NCBI GenBank assembly: GCA_021767885.1 | Contig: JAASSM010000169.1 | Span: 1-5,383 of the forward strand | Direction: 5' to 3' | Length of the DNA: 5,383 nucleotides | Origin: a bacterium | Lineage (GTDB): Bacteria > Krumholzibacteriota > Krumholzibacteria > LZORAL124-64-63 | In this document: positions 1 to 5,383 of the stretch, one piece after another | Position numbering within the stretch: position 1 is the stretch's first letter | How the letters are laid out: each line of letters opens with the position of its first letter | Notes under the pieces: generated by a model | What the model was told of the DNA's origin: nothing | The model's input: the letters and a program-made list of their open reading frames with translations, nothing else | Database searches by the model: none | Program-made: the position numbers and the translations under genes

Positions 1-1395
1 CGCGCGGTGGTGGCGATCCTCGAGCGCAACGGCGTCGCCATCGGCCACGTGGCCGAGCGTGAGCTGTTCGTCGAGGTCTATCGCTTCCTGGCCACCCGGC
101 ACGTCCTGAACGCCATCGACTGGTCGGACTTCGCCCAGGACGCCCTCTTCCAGCTCACCTTCCCGCAGCCGGGGATGATCCCCGCCGCGGTGGTCGCCCG
201 CTACGAGGCCGCCACCACCGCCGGGGAGCGCACCGCCATCGCGGCGCAGTACATGCGGCAGACCAACCCGCACGACGGCAACCAGCAGCTCAACCGCCCG
301 CGCTTCGTCAACGAGCAGGGCGAGGCGGAGTACCTCGACGGCAGCCAGCACAAGTACCCGCAGTGCCAGCTGATCTTCGACCGCACCACCCAGAACTGCT
401 TCGCCTTCTGCTCCTACTGCTTCCGCCACGCCCAGGTGCGCGGCGACGAGGACATGTTCCTGCAGCACGACGTGGACCAGATCCACCGCTACCTGCGCCA
501 GCACCGCGAGGTGACCGACATGCTCATCACCGGCGGCGACGCGGGGTTCATGCCGCCCGGCCGGTTCGCCGCCTACGCGCTGCCGGTGATCGAGGACCCG
601 CAGTTGATGCACATCCGCACCATCCGGTTCGCCACGCGGGCGCTGTCGTACCATCCGGAGCTGATCCTCTCCCCGCGGTACGACCGCATGCTCGCCCTCT
701 TCGACCAGCTGCACGACAACGGCGTCCAGCTGGCCTGGATGGCGCACTTCTCCACGCCGCGGGAGATCCTCAACCCCAGCACCATCGCCGCCATCCGGCG
801 GCTGCAGCGCCACGGCGTGGTGATCCGCAGCCAGAGCCCCATGATGAACCACATCAGCCTGTTCAAGGACGAGGACGGGCGGGTGGACGTGGACCGCTCG
901 GCGCAGAACTGGATCGACCTGGCCAACCTGCTGGCCACCATGCACATCGGCTTCCACTCCATGTACTGCGCACGGCCCACCGGCGAGCATCACTACTTCA
1001 CCGCCCCGCTGGCGGACATGAACCGCATCGCCAGCAAGATCCACCGCTCGCTGGCCTCCATCAACCGGCCCTCGCGCTACATCTCCATGACCTCCTCCGC
1101 CGGCAAGATCTCCATCCTGGGCGAGACCGAGGTCGGCGGCGAGAAGGCCTTCGCCCTCAAGTTCACCGAGGCGCGGAACATGGAGTGGATGGACCGGGTG
1201 TTCCTGGCCCGGTTCGACGAGCAGCAGCACACCGTGGACCTGCTCGAGCCCCTCGAGGGCGACGAGTTCTTCTTCCGCGAGGAACTGCGCGAGATCGAGG
1301 CCGAGCTGGCCGCGGCGCTCTCCGGCCGCTCCGCGGCGGAGCCCGGCCCGCCCATCCCCTTCCCCCAGGCCCGCTCCCGCAGGAAGGCGTCCTGA
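1..1395 (+). CDS. KamA-family radical SAM protein, probable amino acid 2,3-aminomutase (5' end outside window)
   Basis: Likely moves an amino group from C2 to C3 of an amino acid using a [4Fe-4S] cluster, SAM and PLP in the cytoplasm. Numbering from the GTG at base 7, the cluster motif CxxxCxxC is C131, C135, C138, followed by R140 at the position of the carboxylate-binding Arg of lysine 2,3-aminomutase. A GGD motif (176-178) fits SAM binding, and RFATR (207-211) and HF (247-248) match family blocks. K367 in SSAGK is the probable PLP lysine, replacing the usual PGGGGK; K380 in VGGEK is a less likely candidate. The two Asp residues that bind the lysine side chain appear replaced by A322 (next to R323) and S360. 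The C-terminal zinc-binding cysteines of the clostridial enzyme are absent. The frame is open to base 1, so the true start is probably upstream. The stop overlaps the next ATG (TGATG). Family is secure; substrate is not, and plain lysine looks unlikely. Confidence 0.88.
   Translation, partial: RAVVAILERNGVAIGHVAERELFVEVYRFLATRHVLNAIDWSDFAQDALFQLTFPQPGMIPAAVVARYEAATTAGERTAIAAQYMRQTNPHDGNQQLNRPRFVNEQGEAEYLDGSQHKYPQCQLIFDRTTQNCFAFCSYCFRHAQVRGDEDMFLQHDVDQIHRYLRQHREVTDMLITGGDAGFMPPGRFAAYALPVIEDPQLMHIRTIRFATRALSYHPELILSPRYDRMLALFDQLHDNGVQLAWMAHFSTPREILNPSTIAAIRRLQRHGVVIRSQSPMMNHISLFKDEDGRVDVDRSAQNWIDLANLLATMHIGFHSMYCARPTGEHHYFTAPLADMNRIASKIHRSLASINRPSRYISMTSSAGKISILGETEVGGEKAFALKFTEARNMEWMDRVFLARFDEQQHTVDLLEPLEGDEFFFREELREIEAELAAALSGRSAAEPGPPIPFPQARSRRKAS
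1381..1387 (+). promoter_or_regulatory. Ribosome binding site for the CoA-transferase A subunit
   Basis: AGGAAGG lies inside the last codons of the aminomutase gene, 7 bases before the ATG at 1395. It supports that start and suggests reinitiation at the TGATG junction. Confidence 0.6.
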
Positions 1396-2105
1396 TGATC
1401 GACAAGACCCTCGACAGCCTGTCCGCGGCCGTGGCCGACATCGCCGACGGCGCCACCGTGATGATCGGCGGCTTCGGCGAGGCGGGCAGCCCCATCGAGC
1501 TGATCCACGCCCTGATCGACCAGGGCGCGCGCGAGCTCACCGTGGTGAACAACAACACCGGCAGCGGCGGCGTGGGCCTGGCCGCGCTCATCCAGAACCG
1601 GCGCGTCCGCAAGATGATCTGCTCCTATCCGCGCACGGCCAACTCCACGGTCTTCCCGGAGCTGTACCGCGCCGGCGAGATCGAGCTCGAGCTGGTGCCC
1701 CAGGGCACGCTGGCCGAGCGCATCCGCGCCGGCGGCGCGGGCATCCCCGCCTTCTACACCGCCACCTCGGTGGGCACGGTGCTGCAGGAGGGCAAGGAGG
1801 TGCGCACCTTCGACGGCGTCCAGTACGTGCTCGAGCATGGCCTGACGGCGGACTTCGCCCTGGTCAAGGCGCGCTGCGCCGACCGCTACGGCAACCTGCT
1901 GTACGGCAAGACCGCGCGGAACTTCGGGCCCATCATGTGCACCGCGGCGCGGACCACCGTGGTCCAGGTGCAGGAGGTGGTCGCCGCCGGGACCATCGAT
2001 CCGGAGTGCGTGGTCACGCCGGGCATCTTCGTCGACCGCGTGGTGCAGGTGGCCGACCCCGCCCACGAATCGCAACTGGTCAAGGAAGGGGTGGTCTACC
2101 CATGA
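1395..2105 (+). CDS. pcaI: 3-oxoacid CoA-transferase subunit A (3-oxoadipate CoA-transferase-like)
   Basis: Alpha subunit of a family I CoA-transferase, which with the next gene product should move CoA from succinyl-CoA to a 3-oxo acid, in PcaIJ 3-oxoadipate. The 236 residues match the usual length of separate A subunits. Visible hallmarks are the glycine-rich MIGGFG (23-28), VVNNNTG (50-56), ELELVPQG in the middle, and ARNFGPIM and VTPGIFVDRVV near the C-terminus, all closely resembling PcaI. Compared with the PcaI sequences I recall, the segment after GGFG reads EAGSP rather than TAGLP, a possible specificity change. The ATG overlaps the preceding stop and is preceded by AGGAAGG; the 3' end overlaps the B subunit start by 4 bases (ATGA). 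Other 3-oxoacid transferases (AtoD, ScoA type) share the fold, so the exact acid is uncertain. Confidence 0.9.
   Translation: MIDKTLDSLSAAVADIADGATVMIGGFGEAGSPIELIHALIDQGARELTVVNNNTGSGGVGLAALIQNRRVRKMICSYPRTANSTVFPELYRAGEIELELVPQGTLAERIRAGGAGIPAFYTATSVGTVLQEGKEVRTFDGVQYVLEHGLTADFALVKARCADRYGNLLYGKTARNFGPIMCTAARTTVVQVQEVVAAGTIDPECVVTPGIFVDRVVQVADPAHESQLVKEGVVYP
2082..2091 (+). promoter_or_regulatory. Ribosome binding site for the CoA-transferase B subunit
   Basis: AAGGAAGGGG, a purine-rich Shine-Dalgarno-like stretch inside the end of the A-subunit gene, ends 10 bases before the ATG at 2102. It supports that start over the longer open frame that extends upstream to 1937. Confidence 0.55.
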
Positions 2106-2815
2106 GCGACAGCAAGACCCCCGCGCGCGGCTGGACCCGCGCCGAGATGGCCGCCCGCGTGGCGGTGGACATCCCCGACGGCTCCTACGTCAACCTGGGC
2201 ATCGGCATGCCCGAGATGGTGGCCCAGTACCTGCCCGAGGGGCGGGAAGCCATCTACCACGTGGAGAACGGCCTGCTGGGCATGGGGCCCGCCCCGGAGC
2301 CCGGCAGCGAGGATCCCGAGCTGATCAACGCCGGCAAGAAGCCCGTCACCGCCATCCCCGGCGCCGCCTACTTCCATCATGCCGACAGCTTCACCATGAT
2401 CCGCGGCGGACACCTGGACATCTGCGTCCTGGGCGCCATGCAGGTGGCGGCCAGCGGCGACCTGGCCAACTGGTCCACCGGTGCCGCGGATGCCATCCCG
2501 GCGGTGGGCGGGGCCATGGACCTGGTGGCGGGGGTGCCCACCATCTACGTCCTGACCCAGCACACCACCCGCACGGGCGAGCCCAAGCTGCTCGAGGCCT
2601 GCACCTATCCGCTGACCGGCAAGGCCTGCGTGGACCGCATCTACACGGACCTGGCCGTGATCGACGTCACGCCGCGCGGATTCGAGGTGGTCGAGCTCGC
2701 CCCCGGCGTCACCCTCGCCGAGGTCCAGGCGGCCACCGGTGCGCCCATCGCGCCGGGCCCGGCGCTCCTGGCCGAGCTGTCCCCGGCGGGACCGGAGAGA
2801 GGACGGATCGCATGA
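2102..2815 (+). CDS. pcaJ: 3-oxoacid CoA-transferase subunit B (3-oxoadipate CoA-transferase-like)
   Basis: Beta, catalytic subunit of the CoA-transferase. The 237-residue protein carries the family signature YVNLGIGMP (29-37) and the ENGLLGMGP block, in which E55 is the expected catalytic glutamate that forms the enzyme-CoA thioester. Further blocks [30 protein letters not shown] and CTYPLTG match PcaJ closely. The residue before ENG is Val (HVENG) where PcaJ proteins I recall have Ser (HSENG). Start chosen at 2102 because it overlaps the A-subunit stop (ATGA), has an upstream purine-rich site, and gives the normal family N-terminus; the open frame upstream of it is an out-of-frame shadow of the A subunit. 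Its own stop overlaps the aminotransferase start. The complete A/B pair should form an active heteromer; exact 3-oxo acid substrate is inferred. Confidence 0.91.
   Translation: MSDSKTPARGWTRAEMAARVAVDIPDGSYVNLGIGMPEMVAQYLPEGREAIYHVENGLLGMGPAPEPGSEDPELINAGKKPVTAIPGAAYFHHADSFTMIRGGHLDICVLGAMQVAASGDLANWSTGAADAIPAVGGAMDLVAGVPTIYVLTQHTTRTGEPKLLEACTYPLTGKACVDRIYTDLAVIDVTPRGFEVVELAPGVTLAEVQAATGAPIAPGPALLAELSPAGPERGRIA
2798..2803 (+). promoter_or_regulatory. Ribosome binding site for the aminotransferase
   Basis: AGAGGA, within the purine run GGAGAGAGGA at the end of the B-subunit gene, lies 8 bases before the ATG at 2812 and supports that start. Confidence 0.6.
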
Positions 2816-4160
2816 CCGCCGACGCCACCCGCAGCGCGCGCACCTACGCGCGGGCGCAGAAGGTCCTTCCCGGCGGGGTCAGCCGCAACACGGTCCTCCG
2901 CCGGCCTCACCCCCTGTACGCTGCCCGCGGCGAGGGCTGCCGCGTGTGGGACGTCGAGGGCGTCGAGCGCATCGACTTCGCCAACAACATGGCCTCGCTG
3001 ATCCACGGCCATGCGTTCCCGCCGGTGGTGGCGGCGGTCACCGAGCAGGTCCACCGGGGCACGGCCTTCACCATGGCCACCGAGCAGGAGGTGGCCTACG
3101 CGGAGTTCCTGGTGGCGCGCAGCCCGGCCTTCGAGATGATCCGGTTCGTCAACTCGGGCACCGAGGCGGTCATGGGCTGCCTCAAGGCCGCCCGCGCGTT
3201 CACCGGCCGCCCGCGCATCGCCAAGGTGGAGGGCGCCTACCACGGCCAGTACGATTACGCCGAGGTCAGCCAGACCGCCCAGCCCGACAACTGGGGCGCC
3301 GCCGAGCAGCCGGCCAGCGTGCCGGTGGCCCAGGGCACGCCGGCCTCCGCCCTCGGCGACGTCGTGGTCCTGCCCTTCGACGACCCCGACCGCGCCCTCG
3401 CCCTGCTCGACCGGCACGCCGACCAGCTCGCCTGCGTCCTGCTCGACCCCATGCCCCACCGGGTGGGCCTGGTGCCGGCGTCCGCGGCGTTCGTCACGGC
3501 GCTGCGGCGGTGGTGCGACGCCAACGGCGCGCTGCTGGTCTTCGACGAGGTGATCACCTTCCGCAGCAGCCCCGGCGGCGCCCAGGACTGGTACCCCGTC
3601 AAGCCGGACCTGACGGCCATGGGCAAGCTCATCGGTGGCGGCTTCCCCGTGGGCGCGCTGGCCGGCCGGGCCGAGGTGATGGCGGTGATGAACCCCCTGG
3701 TCCCGCCGCTGCGATTCCCCCACTCGGGGACCTTCTCGGCCAACCCGGTCACCATGGTGGCCGGACACGTGGCCATGCAGCACTTCGGTCCCGACGCCGT
3801 GGCCGAGGTCAACCGCCTGGCCGACCGCGCCCGGGCCGCCATCACCGAGGCCGCGGCGGTCGCCGGCGTTCCGGCCTGCGTCACCGGCGCCGGCTCCATG
3901 TTCCGGGTCCACCTCAAACCGCAGCCGCCGCGGAACTACCGCGAGGCCTACCAGACGGCCGACGAGGTGAGCCAGCTCGGCCAGCTCCTCGACCATCTCC
4001 TCGACCACGGCCTGATGATGATCAACACCTGCTCGGGCACCATCTCCACGGCCATGACCGACGCCGAGATCGACCACCTGGCCCAGGCCTTCCTCGGCGG
4101 CTTCCGCCGGCTGGCCGCCAGCGGTCCGCGGGCCGGCGTGGAGCTGACGGGAGGCACCTC

Positions 4161-4164
<4 letters not shown>
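2812..4164 (+). CDS. Class III PLP aminotransferase, GSAM / beta-amino-acid aminotransferase group
   Basis: A fold-type I PLP enzyme of 450 residues. Motifs in order: GGVSR with R25 near the N-terminus, NSGTEA (114-119) for the PLP phosphate, AYHG (142-145), FDEV with D245 that pairs with the pyridine nitrogen, MGKLIGGG with K272 as the Schiff-base lysine, and HSGTFS (304-309). These blocks are shared by glutamate-1-semialdehyde aminomutase and by class III beta-amino-acid aminotransferases such as beta-phenylalanine aminotransferase of Variovorax, whose R41 appears to align with R25. Automated labels would probably read GSA aminotransferase or aspartate aminotransferase family. Its place between CoA-transferase and thiolase genes, with no heme genes in view, favours a catabolic role: converting the beta-amino acid made by the aminomutase to a 3-oxo acid. 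Both ends overlap neighbours by 4 bases (ATGA). Family is secure; substrate is inference. Confidence 0.88.
4149..4154 (+). promoter_or_regulatory. Ribosome binding site for the thiolase
   Basis: GGGAGG lies 6 bases before the ATG at 4161, inside the last codons of the aminotransferase gene. It fixes the thiolase start at the ATGA overlap. Confidence 0.65.
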
Positions 4165-5363
<1,199 letters not shown>

Positions 5364-5383
5364 CGGCCCGGGTCGTCCGCCTC

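Noticed and set aside
363..1394. Upstream extension of the CoA-transferase A frame (open from 363)
   Set aside because: It is a Pro/Arg/His-rich shadow of the aminomutase gene; the PcaI-like protein begins at 1395.
1..1395. EpmB (translation factor EF-P lysine modification) as the identity of the radical SAM gene
   Set aside because: EpmB proteins are shorter (about 340 residues) and would be expected near efp or epmA. This protein is over 460 residues and sits in a catabolic operon. Not fully excluded without a tree.
2641..4077. Long minus-strand open frame of 478 codons, and other antisense frames across the window
   Set aside because: They lie opposite well-recognised genes, have low-complexity G, H, R and A rich translations and no family motifs; such frames are expected in very GC-rich coding DNA.
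2739..4160. Upstream extension of the thiolase frame (open from 2739)
   Set aside because: The extension is an Arg/Pro/Gly-rich out-of-frame reading of the aminotransferase gene. The PcaF homology begins right at the ATG at 4161, which has a good ribosome binding site.
5364..5383. Possible terminator after the thiolase (short GC-rich CGGCCCGGG)
   Set aside because: Only 20 bases are visible, with no convincing hairpin followed by a T run.

Overview
The window is a compact, very GC-rich (roughly 70% by eye, not counted) run of five genes, all on the + strand, that looks like one operon. The base composition, strong G/C preference at third codon positions and the close resemblance of three genes to proteobacterial pcaI, pcaJ and pcaF suggest a high-GC proteobacterium. 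I cannot place it more precisely.

Layout: (1) bases 1-1395, a KamA-family radical SAM protein (2,3-aminomutase-like), reading frame open at the left edge of the window; (2) 1395-2105, CoA-transferase subunit A (PcaI-like); (3) 2102-2815, CoA-transferase subunit B (PcaJ-like); (4) 2812-4164, a class III PLP aminotransferase of the glutamate-1-semialdehyde / beta-amino-acid aminotransferase group; (5) 4161-5363, a 3-oxoadipyl-CoA thiolase (PcaF-like). At each of the four junctions the start codon of the next gene overlaps the stop codon of the previous one (TGATG or ATGA), so translation is probably coupled. No promoter is visible because the operon begins upstream. The 20 bases after the last stop show no recognisable feature.

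Taken in order of chemistry, the genes form a plausible catabolic route: an alpha-amino acid is converted to a beta-amino acid by the radical SAM aminomutase. The aminotransferase turns this into a beta-keto acid, the two-subunit transferase loads it onto CoA, and the thiolase cleaves it to acetyl-CoA and a shortened acyl-CoA. The CoA-transferase and thiolase resemble enzymes for the six-carbon 3-oxoadipate. The aminomutase appears to lack both aspartates that hold the side-chain amine of lysine in lysine 2,3-aminomutase. The best hypothesis I can draw is therefore 2-aminoadipate -> 3-aminoadipate -> 3-oxoadipate -> 3-oxoadipyl-CoA -> succinyl-CoA + acetyl-CoA, which would link lysine or aminoadipate breakdown to the end of the beta-ketoadipate pathway. 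Glutamate (via 3-oxoglutarate) and lysine itself are alternatives. The family assignments are firm; the pathway and its substrate are inference.
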